Source of the DNA: an uncultured Clostridia bacterium
Lineage (GTDB): Bacteria; Bacillota; Clostridia; Oscillospirales; Ruminococcaceae
NCBI GenBank assembly: GCA_944386805.1
Contig: CALXCO010000005.1
Location: 26,980-90,979 of the forward strand
Direction: 5' to 3'
DNA length: 64,000 nt
The first letter of the stretch is position 1. Every line of letters starts with the position of its first letter. The translations under genes were made by a program, and so were the position numbers. Below the pieces are notes generated by a model. It did no database searches, was not told the origin of the DNA, and worked only from the letters and a program-made list of their open reading frames with translations. Positions 15,841 through 24,116 of this stretch are shown in pieces.

Positions 15841-17175
15841 TCAACTGCTGAAAACGCCCGCGCCTTCGTCATCCAGATAGAAAGTATAACCGTCCGCAAC
15901 ATATCTCCCGCTCTTCTGCATATTGCCGTACTGGTCAAAAATATAGGCCCGTCCGCTGATATAATGCAGTCCGGTCGGCCCGCTGACCAGCTTGCCATCC
16001 TGATCGAAGGTAAAGGACTTGCCGTCAATCATCCTGGTTCCGGTGTACTTTCTGCCGTCCTCGCCAACATAATAGGCAATGCCATAGTCGACGACCCATT
16101 CGTTGGTTGCCATCGTACCGTCCGCCTTGAGGTAGCGGTATTTGCCGTCCTCCCCCAGACGCCAGCAGCTGACCACACCGGCACCGTTGTCATTCAGGTA
16201 AAAAGAATTGCCTCCGGCTGTGTACCAGCCGCTTTTGAGCATATTTCCCTGCTCGTCGAAGATGTACGCCTTGCCGTCAATATACTGCAAACCGGTAATA
16301 ATCGTATTGCTGATCAACGCGCCGTCGGCATCAAAGATGCAGGTCTGCCCGTCAATCGTCCGGGTACCGGTATATTTTCTGCCGTCCTCGCCGACGTAAT
16401 AGGTCACACCGTAATCGACTATCCATTCATTGACCGCCATTGTGCCGTCTGCTTTGAGGTAACGGTATTTGCCGTCCTCTCCCAGCCGCCAGCATTTGAC
16501 CACACCGGCGCCGTTGTCATTCAGGTAGAAATAGTCGCCGTTCGCAGTATACCAGCCGCTCCGCTGCATATGGCCGTTTTCGTCAAAGATGTACGCCTTG
16601 CCGCTGATATACTGCAATCCGATCAGTCCACTGATCAGCACACCGTTTTCATCAAACTGGTAGTCTACACCGTCAATCGTCCGGGAACCGGTATATTTTT
16701 TGCCGTCTGCCCCCAGGTAATAAATCATATCGTAGTCTATAATCCACTCGTTGACCGCCATTGTCCCGTCTGCTTTGAGATAACGGTACTTGCCGTCTTC
16801 TCCCAGCCGCCAGCATTTGACCACGCCGGCGCCGTTGTCGTTCAGATAAAACGCGCTGCCATCTGCTTCATACCAGCCGCTCTTCATCATGACGCCGCTC
16901 TCATCAAAAATATATGCCTTGCCGTCGATATACTGCAACCCGGTCTGCTTCTCGCCTGAAAGATAATAACAGGTCTCGCCGTTTTGGGTGACCAGTCCGT
17001 CCTGTGGGGTACTGGCCAGGCTGTCGGCGTCATATTCAGCAGCCTCACTGTCAATCGTCGTACTGGAAAGGATCTGGCTATTCTCTTCCTCCGGAGCTGA
17101 AACCGGAACCGCTGTCAGAAGCCCCAATGCACCGATCAGCAGCACCGATAAAAGTACCATACAGGACCTTTTCAT
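15841..17175 (-). CDS. secreted cell wall-binding repeat protein
   Basis: 444-residue exported protein. It has a signal peptide (MVLLSVLLIGALGLLTAVPV), a short linker (~25-55), then about three and a half ~105-residue modules of choline/glucan-binding-like repeats nearly identical to those of the neighbouring 782-residue protein (YIDGKAYIFDESGVMMKSGW, CWRLGEDGKYRYLKADGTMA). The last module stops after its third repeat (FYLDDEGAGVFSS), so the protein ends inside a unit. No enzymatic domain was recognised; cell wall association is inferred from the repeats. The ATG follows GGGGTGG by a few bases, with the same GTGGTTTTCC leader as its paralogue. Confidence 0.88.
   Translation of the reverse strand: MKRSCMVLLSVLLIGALGLLTAVPVSAPEEENSQILSSTTIDSEAAEYDADSLASTPQDGLVTQNGETCYYLSGEKQTGLQYIDGKAYIFDESGVMMKSGWYEADGSAFYLNDNGAGVVKCWRLGEDGKYRYLKADGTMAVNEWIIDYDMIYYLGADGKKYTGSRTIDGVDYQFDENGVLISGLIGLQYISGKAYIFDENGHMQRSGWYTANGDYFYLNDNGAGVVKCWRLGEDGKYRYLKADGTMAVNEWIVDYGVTYYVGEDGRKYTGTRTIDGQTCIFDADGALISNTIITGLQYIDGKAYIFDEQGNMLKSGWYTAGGNSFYLNDNGAGVVSCWRLGEDGKYRYLKADGTMATNEWVVDYGIAYYVGEDGRKYTGTRMIDGKSFTFDQDGKLVSGPTGLHYISGRAYIFDQYGNMQKSGRYVADGYTFYLDDEGAGVFSS
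15845..16960 (-). repeat. tandem coding modules, about 3.5 copies
   Basis: Copies of ~315-320 bp begin near 16940, 16620, 16295 and 15975 (the last partial). They encode the repeated cell wall-binding modules and closely match the modules at 13775-14490. Confidence 0.7.
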
Positions 17176-17195
17176 GGAAAACCACCCCTTTATTA

Positions 17196-17227
17196 ATTAT
17201 ACACTTTATTTTGACAAAAAGTTGCAG
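17196..17227 (-). promoter_or_regulatory. promoter-like element shared by the two cell wall-binding genes (copy 2)
   Basis: Minus strand: CTGCAACTTTTT, the same 17-bp interval from CAACTT ending in ATAAAGTG, then TATAAT. It lies only ~20 bp before the gene start, so the leader is very short. Confidence 0.5.
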
Positions 17228-17334
17228 AAATGTCAAGAAAAGGCGAATAGCCACATGTATAATAACGTCGTTTTTCGAAAAAGTATAACATGATTTCACT
17301 AATTTTTTCTTTTAATCAAACATTTACCTGTCCG

Positions 17335-17363
17335 TTGCCAACCATCCCTGAATCTGCTATAAT
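17335..17363 (+). promoter_or_regulatory. promoter of yqeC
   Basis: TTGCCA, 17-bp spacer, TATAAT preceded by TGC (extended -10). Confidence 0.65.
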
Positions 17364-17400
17364 CTTTTCAGAAGTTTAGAGACAGAAAGGGGCAGCGGTC

Positions 17401-18087
17401 ATGCGTGTTTCAGCGCTCATCCATGTCAGCAGTGGCATCATTTCCATCATCGGCAGCGGCGGAAAAACTACGCTGATGCAGACGCTCGCCGGTCAGCTGC
17501 CGGGAACGGTGATTCTGACCACGACGACCCATATCTATCCACTGGACGATCTCCCGCTGGTTACCGAAAACAACCCGGCTGTCATTCAACGGGCATTGCA
17601 GCAAAATCGGGTGATCTCGATTGGGACACCCGGACGCAATGGAAAACTGACCGCACCGGCGCTGTCATTTGACCAGCTGCGGCAGATGGCAAGGTGGGTA
17701 CTGGTCGAGGCGGACGGTTCCCGCCGCCTCCCGCTCAAGGCGCATGCTCCCTATGAACCGGTCATCCCGATGGATAACAGCGGTACCATCTGGGTCATTG
17801 GTGCATCGGGATTCGGAAAGCCGGTCAGCGAAACGATACACCGTCCGGAACTCTTCTGCCGGATAACCGGCAGTTGTCCAGACGACCTGGTAACTCCGGA
17901 GATGGCGGCGGCAGCGGTGACAGCTGAAAATTTAGCCGCTGTCATTTATCTGAATCAAGTGGAAACCGAAAACGACTGGAAAAATGCCCGCATTTTTGCG
18001 GCTGCATTGAAAAAAACAGGCATGACGGTCGCTGCCGGCAGCCTGTACCATCACACCTGTGAAATTCTGAACCATCCATCGCGATAG
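17401..18087 (+). CDS. yqeC: YqeC family protein (putative selenium cofactor/molybdenum hydroxylase maturation)
   Basis: 228-residue P-loop protein with Walker A IGSGGKTTLMQ (residues 17-27) and the conserved VLVEADGSRRLPLKAHAPYEPV and WVIGASGFGKP blocks of the YqeC family. YqeC genes usually occur with selD and genes for selenium-dependent molybdenum hydroxylases. Its exact reaction is not established. Here it is alone, with its own promoter and terminator and an AAAGGGG ribosome site. The usual partners are absent from this window. The family call is firm; a role in selenium metabolism in this organism is inferred. Confidence 0.85.
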   Translation: MRVSALIHVSSGIISIIGSGGKTTLMQTLAGQLPGTVILTTTTHIYPLDDLPLVTENNPAVIQRALQQNRVISIGTPGRNGKLTAPALSFDQLRQMARWVLVEADGSRRLPLKAHAPYEPVIPMDNSGTIWVIGASGFGKPVSETIHRPELFCRITGSCPDDLVTPEMAAAAVTAENLAAVIYLNQVETENDWKNARIFAAALKKTGMTVAAGSLYHHTCEILNHPSR

Positions 18088-18088
18088 C

Positions 18089-18123
18089 AAAAAGCGGAAG
18101 TCCCAAACGGACCTCCGCTTTTC
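18089..18123. terminator. bidirectional terminator
   Basis: Arms AAAAGCGGAAGTCC and GGACCTCCGCTTTT (one mismatch) around CAAAC, between convergent yqeC and ftsH. Confidence 0.85.
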
Positions 18124-18127
18124 TGTA

Positions 18128-19945
18128 TTATGCCTGCTGATTCAATATCCGCATGAATTCTTCGCCTGTAATCGTCTCTTTTTCATACAGGTAGTTTGCA
18201 ATTTCATCCAGCTTTTGACGGTTTTCCTCCAAAATCTTCATCGCCTTCTGATGCTGCTTTCTGACCAGTTCGACAACCTGCCGGTCAATCTCCGCCTGTG
18301 TTTCAGCCGAACATGCAAGGCTGGTGTCTCCACCGAGATACTGGTTGCTGACCGTCTCCAGCGCCACCATGTCAAAATCCGGGCTCATGCCATACCGGGT
18401 AATCATCGCACGGGCAAGCTTGGTCGCCTGTTCGATATCATTCGATGCACCGGTAGAAGAGGAATGGAAGACCAGTTCCTCTGCCGCACGTCCGCCGGTA
18501 AGGGTCGCAATCTTGTTCTCCAGCTCGGTCTTGCTGACCAGGTAATGGTTGCCTTCATCCACCTGCATCGTATAGCCCAGTGCACCCGAAGTACGGGGAA
18601 CAATTGTAATCTTCTGGACCGGAGCGGAATTGGACTGTTTGGCCGCCACCAGCGCATGGCCGACTTCGTGATACGCGACAACCTTTTTCTCGGTATCGGT
18701 CAGAATCGCGTTCTTCTTCTGATAACCGGCGATGACGACTTCTATACTTTCTTCCATATCAGACTGGGTCACCTGACTGCGTCCATCCCGAACCGCACGC
18801 AGCGCTGCCTCATTGACGATATTCGCCAGTTCAGCACCCGAAGCACCAGAAGCCATCCGGGCAATTTTGGAGAAGTCGACATTGGACTCCATCCGGACTT
18901 TTTTCGCATGGACTTTGAGAATCTCCTCGCGTCCCTTCAAATCCGGCAGTTCAACCGGAACCCGGCGGTCAAACCGTCCCGGACGTGTCAGCGCCGGGTC
19001 AAGCGACTCCGGACGGTTGGTCGCTGCCAGGATAATAACGCCGGTATTCTCCTCAAAACCGTCCATCTCGGTCAGCAGCTGGTTGAGGGTCTGTTCCCGT
19101 TCATCGTTGCTGCTCAGACGGCCGTCACGCTTCTGACCAATTGCATCGATCTCATCAATAAAGACGATACACGGTGCCTTCTCTTTGGCCTGCCTGAACA
19201 GGTCACGTACCTTGGAAGCACCCATGCCGACAAACATCTCGACAAATTCCGAACCCGACATCGAAAAGAACGGTACGTTGGATTCACCGGCGACCGCTTT
19301 GGCCAGCATCGTTTTGCCGGTGCCGGGAGGGCCTACAAGCAGGATGCCTTTGGGCATCGACGCGCCGATTTCCCGGTATTTTTGGGGATTATGAAGATAA
19401 CTGACAATCTCAGACAGGCTTTCTTTTGCCTCGTCCTCACCGGCGACGTCTGAGAACTTAATCCCTTCCGAAGATTTTACATATACTTTTGCGTTGGATT
19501 TGCCGAACATCATCGCGTTGGGACCGCCGGCACGCTGCATCAGCTTTTTGGACATATACTGCCCGATCGCGATGAAAATGACCACCGGCAATACCCAGCT
19601 CAGCAAAAAGCTGATAATCGGGTTCGCCTGTTCAATAATCTCCCCTGAAAACTTTGCCCCGGAATCGTCCAGACGCTGGGTCAGGTCCGGGTCGGGCATC
19701 ATACCGGTCTTAAAAATCGCGGTGTTATCTTTATTGGTAAAGATAATCTGCTGCTCCTGCTGCTGGACTTCAACCTGGCCCAGCTCCTGATTCTCCGCCA
19801 TATCAATAAACGTGCCGTAGTCCACTTCCCGCACCTGCCGCTGGACAAGCCAGGGCATCGCAAAGAAATTGAACAGCAGCAGAATCAGAATCACAATCCC
19901 ATAATAGAAAATCAATGGCTTCTTGGGCTTTTGTACTTCCTGCAT
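18128..19945 (-). CDS. ftsH: ATP-dependent zinc metalloprotease FtsH
   Basis: Membrane-anchored AAA+ protease of 605 residues that degrades misfolded or regulatory proteins. Two transmembrane helices (~11-31 and ~110-130) flank a small external domain. The AAA module has Walker A GPPGTGKT (205-212), Walker [11 protein letters not shown] (261-270) and the second region of homology [20 protein letters not shown]. The protease site is HEVGH (426-430), where the commoner sequence is HEAGH. Length is normal, but the C-terminal tail is short. It starts 2 bp after the coiled-coil gene at 19948-20391, so the two form an operon. Confidence 0.96.
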   Translation of the reverse strand: MQEVQKPKKPLIFYYGIVILILLLFNFFAMPWLVQRQVREVDYGTFIDMAENQELGQVEVQQQEQQIIFTNKDNTAIFKTGMMPDPDLTQRLDDSGAKFSGEIIEQANPIISFLLSWVLPVVIFIAIGQYMSKKLMQRAGGPNAMMFGKSNAKVYVKSSEGIKFSDVAGEDEAKESLSEIVSYLHNPQKYREIGASMPKGILLVGPPGTGKTMLAKAVAGESNVPFFSMSGSEFVEMFVGMGASKVRDLFRQAKEKAPCIVFIDEIDAIGQKRDGRLSSNDEREQTLNQLLTEMDGFEENTGVIILAATNRPESLDPALTRPGRFDRRVPVELPDLKGREEILKVHAKKVRMESNVDFSKIARMASGASGAELANIVNEAALRAVRDGRSQVTQSDMEESIEVVIAGYQKKNAILTDTEKKVVAYHEVGHALVAAKQSNSAPVQKITIVPRTSGALGYTMQVDEGNHYLVSKTELENKIATLTGGRAAEELVFHSSSTGASNDIEQATKLARAMITRYGMSPDFDMVALETVSNQYLGGDTSLACSAETQAEIDRQVVELVRKQHQKAMKILEENRQKLDEIANYLYEKETITGEEFMRILNQQA

Positions 19946-19947
19946 AT

Positions 19948-20391
19948 TCAGTCTTCTCCTTTCTGTTCTTCTGCGGTAAGCTGTGCATCCATCGCCGACA
20001 GTGCCGCAATCAGAGCATACTGCATCGTCTGTACAGCATAATCGATCGCGTATTCCGCATAAAGGGTCGTTGCCTCCACCTCATCGTCAAGCGGACTGCT
20101 CTCCTCTGAATGAAGATATTTCTCCAGCGAACCTTTGGAAAGCCTGTCCATCGCCTGACTGTATTCCAGCTGGGTCCGGGCAAGCTCGGTCACTGCCGGT
20201 GAACGGCTCCCTTCCACGCTTTCCTGCAGGGTCATGGCATGCTCGCGGTATTCACTTCTGGCTTTTTGCAGTTCTTCACGGACTGTCTGATGGTCCTCCT
20301 GTCCGCAAATCCGAATCCGGCTCTGGATTTTCCCATACTGTTGTTCCATTTCATACAGTTTGATTGCAAAAAGTTCCTGATTTAATTTCAT
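19948..20391 (-). CDS. hypothetical coiled-coil protein encoded with ftsH
   Basis: 147-residue soluble protein rich in Glu, Gln, Lys and Arg with long predicted helices (REELQKARSEYREHAMTLQE). No signal peptide or known motif. It sits directly upstream of ftsH with a 2-bp gap, so the two are co-transcribed. It could be an adaptor or regulator of FtsH, but only the arrangement suggests this. Real gene judged by length, coding pattern and operon position. Confidence 0.65.
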   Translation of the reverse strand: MKLNQELFAIKLYEMEQQYGKIQSRIRICGQEDHQTVREELQKARSEYREHAMTLQESVEGSRSPAVTELARTQLEYSQAMDRLSKGSLEKYLHSEESSPLDDEVEATTLYAEYAIDYAVQTMQYALIAALSAMDAQLTAEEQKGED

Positions 20392-20511
20392 AAGCAGCCA
20401 TCCGCTCCTTCCTGTGGCAATCCGGCAGCTGTTTTCGTCCGGTCCCCCGGCCAGCTTCCTTACTTTTATTTATACCACAAAACGCTACCCGCCACCACTC
20501 GCAAAAAATCG

Positions 20512-20579
20512 ATTCTGTCCTTATAAAAATCGCAATCTGTCAAAATATCTGACAGATTCCCGATTCTGTAAGCCAAAAT
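20512..20579. promoter_or_regulatory. cluster of ATCTGTC-like motifs with a 9-bp inverted repeat
   Basis: Perfect arms AATCTGTCA (20534-20542) and TGACAGATT (20550-20558) around seven bases, flanked on each side by ATTCTGT copies (20514 and 20564 regions). It lies upstream of the coiled-coil/ftsH operon and beside the TetR gene. A further AATCTGTC occurs just upstream of the TetR start (~21204), so TetR is a candidate binder. Confidence 0.4.
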
Positions 20580-20598
20580 ACAGCATATCACAGCAAAC

Positions 20599-20634
20599 AA
20601 AAAAAACGACCATGCAGCTGATGCACGATCGTTT
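20599..20634 (-). terminator. terminator of the TetR gene
   Basis: Minus strand AAACGATC pairs with GGTCGTTT, an inner GTGCA/TGCAT stem extends it, and eight T follow. Confidence 0.85.
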
Positions 20635-20640
20635 GTCTCT

Positions 20641-21183
20641 TTACTGTTTCTTCCACCCGTTCATCGACCCGGACAGGATACTTTCCAGCTGGGAAGCCAG
20701 GCGTTCCTGATTGAGATTTTTTTTGCCGCCGTATGCCATCAACACTCCGACCAGCCCACAAACACTATATTGCAGCAATATCTCCCGGTCAACCGCATTC
20801 ATCGCGACATCCGGCCCTTGATGCTCTGCCAGCTGGGTCAGATAGGTTCCCATTGAATCAACCATCAGCTGTTCGATCTGGGCACGCCGCTGTGAACGCA
20901 TCAGCTTTTCCAGCATCGGGAACTGCTCCACCGTAAAGGAAATAAAGATTCTGAGCACCGACCGCAGATCCGGCGCACGCAGGCTCTGCTCTACCAGCTG
21001 CTGTGTCTGCTGGCGGACTGACCATTCCAACACATCCATAATGTCCTGAAAATGATAATAAAAGGTCTGGCGGGAGATGTGACACTCTTCAATCAATGAT
21101 TTTACGGTAATTTTGTCTACATCTTCATGCTGAATCTTATTTTTGTACGCCTGGGCAATCAGCGCCTTCATATCAACCGGCAT
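20641..21183 (-). CDS. TetR/AcrR-family transcriptional regulator
   Basis: 180-residue regulator. The N-terminal ~50 residues contain the TetR helix-turn-helix (KITVKSLIEECHISRQTFYY, then HFQDIMDVLEW). The remainder is an all-helical domain of the dihydroxyacetone-kinase-regulator/TetR_C type with no Cys or metal site that I can read as a sensor. The ATG at 21183 (MPVDMKALIAQAYKNK) is chosen over an upstream GTG because GGAAGG then lies at a more reasonable distance. Its target is unknown; the repeat cluster at 20512-20579 is one candidate. Confidence 0.85.
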   Translation of the reverse strand: MPVDMKALIAQAYKNKIQHEDVDKITVKSLIEECHISRQTFYYHFQDIMDVLEWSVRQQTQQLVEQSLRAPDLRSVLRIFISFTVEQFPMLEKLMRSQRRAQIEQLMVDSMGTYLTQLAEHQGPDVAMNAVDREILLQYSVCGLVGVLMAYGGKKNLNQERLASQLESILSGSMNGWKKQ

Positions 21184-21275
21184 AATCAAATACACCCTTC
21201 CGAATCTGTCGCAGCTATCCCTTCAGAAGATATCCTTCCTCCAAGTTCACAGGTAGTTTTTCTCTCTTAAAGTTA

Positions 21276-21304
21276 ATTTTATCATATTTATTTTGAATTC
21301 GCAA
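21276..21304 (-). promoter_or_regulatory. promoter of the TetR gene
   Basis: Minus strand: TTGCGA, 17-bp spacer, TAAAAT. Leader of about 85 nt. Confidence 0.5.
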
Positions 21305-21322
21305 CCTGTAATTTAAAATAAA

Positions 21323-21361
21323 ACCTGTACAGCGCACCTTTCAAAGATGCACGGTACAGGT
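21323..21361 (-). terminator. terminator of the kinase operon
   Basis: Arms ACCTGTAC and GTACAGGT with additional inner pairing, followed on the minus strand by TTTTATTTT, just after the kinase stop. Confidence 0.8.
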
Positions 21362-21366
21362 CATCT

Positions 21367-22110
21367 TTACAGATTCCACAAGGCATTCTTCAACTGACCC
21401 GCCGAAGCATACCGTTCCGCCGCATTGATGCGGATACACCGGCGGATAATCCGCCCCATCCTCCCCCGGCAGATCTCCTGAGAAGGGTGACGGCCGGTAA
21501 TCAGAATATTCAGCAGAATCCCCATCGCATAAATATCAGTCCGTTCGTCGGTCTGGGTTACGCCGAACTGCTCCGGCGCCGCATATGGCGCCGTACCCAG
21601 ACAGACGGTATCGCAGTTTTCAAACCCCGGACCCTTTTTACAGCGTGCCGCGGTGAAATCGATCAGCCGGATTCTTCCGGACGTATGGTCGGTCATGATA
21701 TTTTCCGGTTTGATGTCCCGGTGGATTATGCCCAGCTGGTGCAGACAGCAGACCGCATCACACAAACTCAGCCCAATCTGCCGCACCTGTTCTCGCTTTC
21801 CGACCAGGCTGCCCATCTGTTCCGAAAGAAGGCTGCCGTCGATGTATTCCTCCAGTACGAGCAGCTTTCCATCCACTTCCACCGCTTCATAAATCCGCGG
21901 CAGATTCGGATGTACGATGCCCAGCATCCGCTGATAGACCTCCGGTGCCGCCACACACCGGCGCAGTATCAGACGGTTCTGCAATCTCTTATGCTGCCAG
22001 AGAAAAACCTCTCCCGATGGTTTCTCCGAGAGAATCTGTTGCAAAGTATACTCCTGCATCAGGCAGTCTTCTATCCATGCAGCGGCATTTTTTTCCCGCT
22101 CCCCGCTCAT
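21367..22110 (-). CDS. atypical Ser/Thr protein kinase
   Basis: 247-residue cytosolic kinase-fold protein without a transmembrane helix or PASTA domains. Catalytic loop IIHRDIKPENIM (129-139) and the APE motif YAAPEQFG (176-183) are intact. Two hallmarks deviate: the DFG motif reads DFT (151-153), and the usual VAIK lysine position falls in LILR (47-50) with no clear Lys. The glycine-rich loop is also degenerate (SGEVFLWQH). It may still bind ATP, or act as a pseudokinase. Its start overlaps the XRE gene by 4 bp, so the two are coupled. Confidence 0.85.
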   Translation of the reverse strand: MSGEREKNAAAWIEDCLMQEYTLQQILSEKPSGEVFLWQHKRLQNRLILRRCVAAPEVYQRMLGIVHPNLPRIYEAVEVDGKLLVLEEYIDGSLLSEQMGSLVGKREQVRQIGLSLCDAVCCLHQLGIIHRDIKPENIMTDHTSGRIRLIDFTAARCKKGPGFENCDTVCLGTAPYAAPEQFGVTQTDERTDIYAMGILLNILITGRHPSQEICRGRMGRIIRRCIRINAAERYASAGQLKNALWNL

Positions 22111-22535
22111 TTCTGAAGACCTCTGAGCTGCTGCTGTTCCAGCATCTCTTCCAGCTCCAGCAGCGTTTTATGGCGGGTCGCCGCAAATATAATGACGCTG
22201 TCCCTCCGGTCGCGGGGATAAAGGACCGGATACCCGGTATGCTGAAATAAAACCGATATCTCCTCCGCATCCATCGCCAGTGAAAAACAGATGCGAAGCA
22301 GACTGTCACGGGTCGGCGTCTTCTGTCCCGAAAAAATCTGATATACATATACCCTGCTCAACCCTGACCGGACTGCCACCTCTCCACGGGAAAGACCTGT
22401 CTTTTCCAGCAGTTTTCCCAGTTCCTGCGGCAACGTCGTATCCAGCAGCTGTGCGTCATTTTCCCCCAGATAATCTTCCAGCCGCCTGGTCTGGAGCAAT
22501 TCCTCCATCAGATTGGCTGTCGTCTTTGGCTGCAT
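22107..22535 (-). CDS. XRE-family helix-turn-helix protein
   Basis: 142-residue protein with a Cro/C1-type HTH in the middle (LLEKTGLSRGEVAVRSGLSR VYVYQIFSGQKTPTRDSLLR in two adjacent pieces). The ends are helical and could contact a partner. It lies between the zinc-ribbon/LRR membrane protein and the kinase, overlapping the kinase by 4 bp. This suggests it either regulates the operon or is a phosphorylation target of the kinase; both ideas are inference. Confidence 0.82.
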   Translation of the reverse strand: MQPKTTANLMEELLQTRRLEDYLGENDAQLLDTTLPQELGKLLEKTGLSRGEVAVRSGLSRVYVYQIFSGQKTPTRDSLLRICFSLAMDAEEISVLFQHTGYPVLYPRDRRDSVIIFAATRHKTLLELEEMLEQQQLRGLQK

Positions 22536-22553
22536 ATTTACTGCCTCTCTTTA

Positions 22554-23822
22554 TCATGAATTTATAATCTCGCAGGGAATCCCGTTTTCCCGGCAGAAAT
22601 CTTCCGTTACGCTGTTGGCCGGGGTATAAATGGTCGGCAGCGTCAGCGTATTATAAATGGCAAGCGAATCAATCAGCGTAATGGTCGAGGGCAGATACAG
22701 CTCCCGCAGCTGCTCCACCTCTTTGAAGACAAAGGTATTGAGGGTCGCCACTCCTTCCGGCACGGTAACACTGGTAAGGTACCGGTTTCCGAGAAAGGCG
22801 TTGGCTTCCATATTGACGACTGTCTCCGGAATGACATATGTATCCCCCTCTTTGCTGGGCGGATAACACAGCAGGGTGCTGCCATCCTTTGAAAACAGGA
22901 TGCCGTCCTGTGACGCAAAAAAGGTGTTCTCCTCCGCCACCTGAATTTCACGCAGCGACGGACAGTACCCAAACGGACAGAAAACAGAGTTCACGCCGGC
23001 AGGCATCAACACACTCTCCAGACTGGAATTTCCTTCAAATGCCCAGTCGACCAGCATCGTCACGCTATCCGGAATTGCAAACGTGTCCGCCTCTTTACCG
23101 GCAGGATAGCTGTTGAGGGCTGTCTGGTCACTGTTGTACAAAACGCCGTCCACCACAACAAAATACGGATTGTCCGCAGACAGGATATGCTCTTTGAGCG
23201 ATGTACACTTGCTGAAAGCCTGTGCATCAACCTGAGCGAGGGTTGATGGCAGCAAAATCTTTTCCAGTCCGGTACAGCCATAAAAGGCGCTTGTCCTGAT
23301 CGCGACAAGCCCTTCCGGCAGAATGACCTCCTGAATATTGCGGTTGTCCATAAACGCGCGTTCTCCGATCTCCCGCACGCCTTCCGGTATTTCCACAGTC
23401 TGGTCTGTGCCGCTGTACTGCACCAGAACGTCCCCTTCAATTAAAAAGCCGTTCTCATCCGCTCCCGGCAATCGCTGCACAGAACCTGAATCAAAGATCA
23501 CGCCGCCCGTATCCGTGGAAACATATTCTCCAATAGCCGTATCCCGCGGGCCGTCCTGCGATTCCTCCACATCCGAAGCAGACGCACTGTCCGACGAAAG
23601 GGTTTCCGATACCGGAGACTGTGCAGGCCGGATCATGGTCAGGTAAACCGTCAGCACGGCAGCCAGTACCAATACCCCGCCAATCGACAGATACAATAAC
23701 TTTCTGGGACGGCGGCTGACCGGAGCCGGTGCAACCGTGACCGGCTGTTCCAGGCTCTTCATACAGTACAGGCAGTAGTGAGACTGGTCGGGAATTTCTT
23801 TTCCACAATGAGGACAACGCAT
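22554..23822 (-). CDS. zinc-ribbon, single-pass membrane protein with BspA-like leucine-rich repeats
   Basis: 422-residue protein. The N-terminus has a four-Cys zinc ribbon (C3, C6, C17, C20). One transmembrane helix follows (YLSIGGVLVLAAVLTVYLTM, ~44-63), then a Ser/Asp-rich linker, then LRR_5/BspA-type repeats from about 125 to 400 (IPEGVREIGERAFMDNRNIQ, LPEGLVAIRTSAFYGCTGLE). The ribbon should lie inside the cell and the repeats outside. It heads an operon with the XRE and kinase genes, 18 bp upstream of the former. A surface-sensing or adhesion role is plausible but not demonstrable here. Confidence 0.85.
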   Translation of the reverse strand: MRCPHCGKEIPDQSHYCLYCMKSLEQPVTVAPAPVSRRPRKLLYLSIGGVLVLAAVLTVYLTMIRPAQSPVSETLSSDSASASDVEESQDGPRDTAIGEYVSTDTGGVIFDSGSVQRLPGADENGFLIEGDVLVQYSGTDQTVEIPEGVREIGERAFMDNRNIQEVILPEGLVAIRTSAFYGCTGLEKILLPSTLAQVDAQAFSKCTSLKEHILSADNPYFVVVDGVLYNSDQTALNSYPAGKEADTFAIPDSVTMLVDWAFEGNSSLESVLMPAGVNSVFCPFGYCPSLREIQVAEENTFFASQDGILFSKDGSTLLCYPPSKEGDTYVIPETVVNMEANAFLGNRYLTSVTVPEGVATLNTFVFKEVEQLRELYLPSTITLIDSLAIYNTLTLPTIYTPANSVTEDFCRENGIPCEIINS

Positions 23823-23857
23823 ATGATTTCTCCCCTTATTGTATTGATAGCGATAAA

Positions 23858-23886
23858 ATTATATCATATATCCATAAACATTTCAA
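23858..23886 (-). promoter_or_regulatory. promoter of the LRR-XRE-kinase operon
   Basis: Minus strand: TTGAAA, 17-bp spacer, TATAAT. Confidence 0.65.
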
Positions 23887-24077
23887 CTATAATGTGAATT
23901 TTTAAACGTCGAAATACGAATTCTGTCAGTTATTGTCTGGTATTCGCATTTTCAACTGCTTTTTTGCTGCCGATCACCCGACCAATGACCGAAAGATACT
24001 CCATCATCGTGACAGACTTTTTGACAAATGTCTGCCAAAAAAGTTAAAAACTGCCAGCGTAACCCTTTTCTGTCCGC
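23887..24077. other. gene-free stretch between divergent operons
   Basis: Together with the flanking promoters and palindromes this completes a 372-bp gap (23823-24194). I see no coding sequence and no RNA family here; only AT-rich sequence with short imperfect repeats (TGACAAA, TGCCAAA). Confidence 0.4.
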
Positions 24078-24106
24078 TTGACAAAACGCCGTTTACCTGC
24101 TAAACT
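24078..24106 (+). promoter_or_regulatory. promoter of the ZIP/ABC exporter operon
   Basis: TTGACA, 17-bp spacer, TAAACT: near-consensus. The predicted start (~24113) abuts the first palindrome. Confidence 0.7.
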
Positions 24107-24116
24107 GATGGTAGTT

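Noticed and set aside
13300..16960. Regular repeats that might suggest a CRISPR array
   Set aside because: The repeats are in frame, about 60 and 320 bp long, without unique spacers, and encode aromatic/Gly cell wall-binding units.
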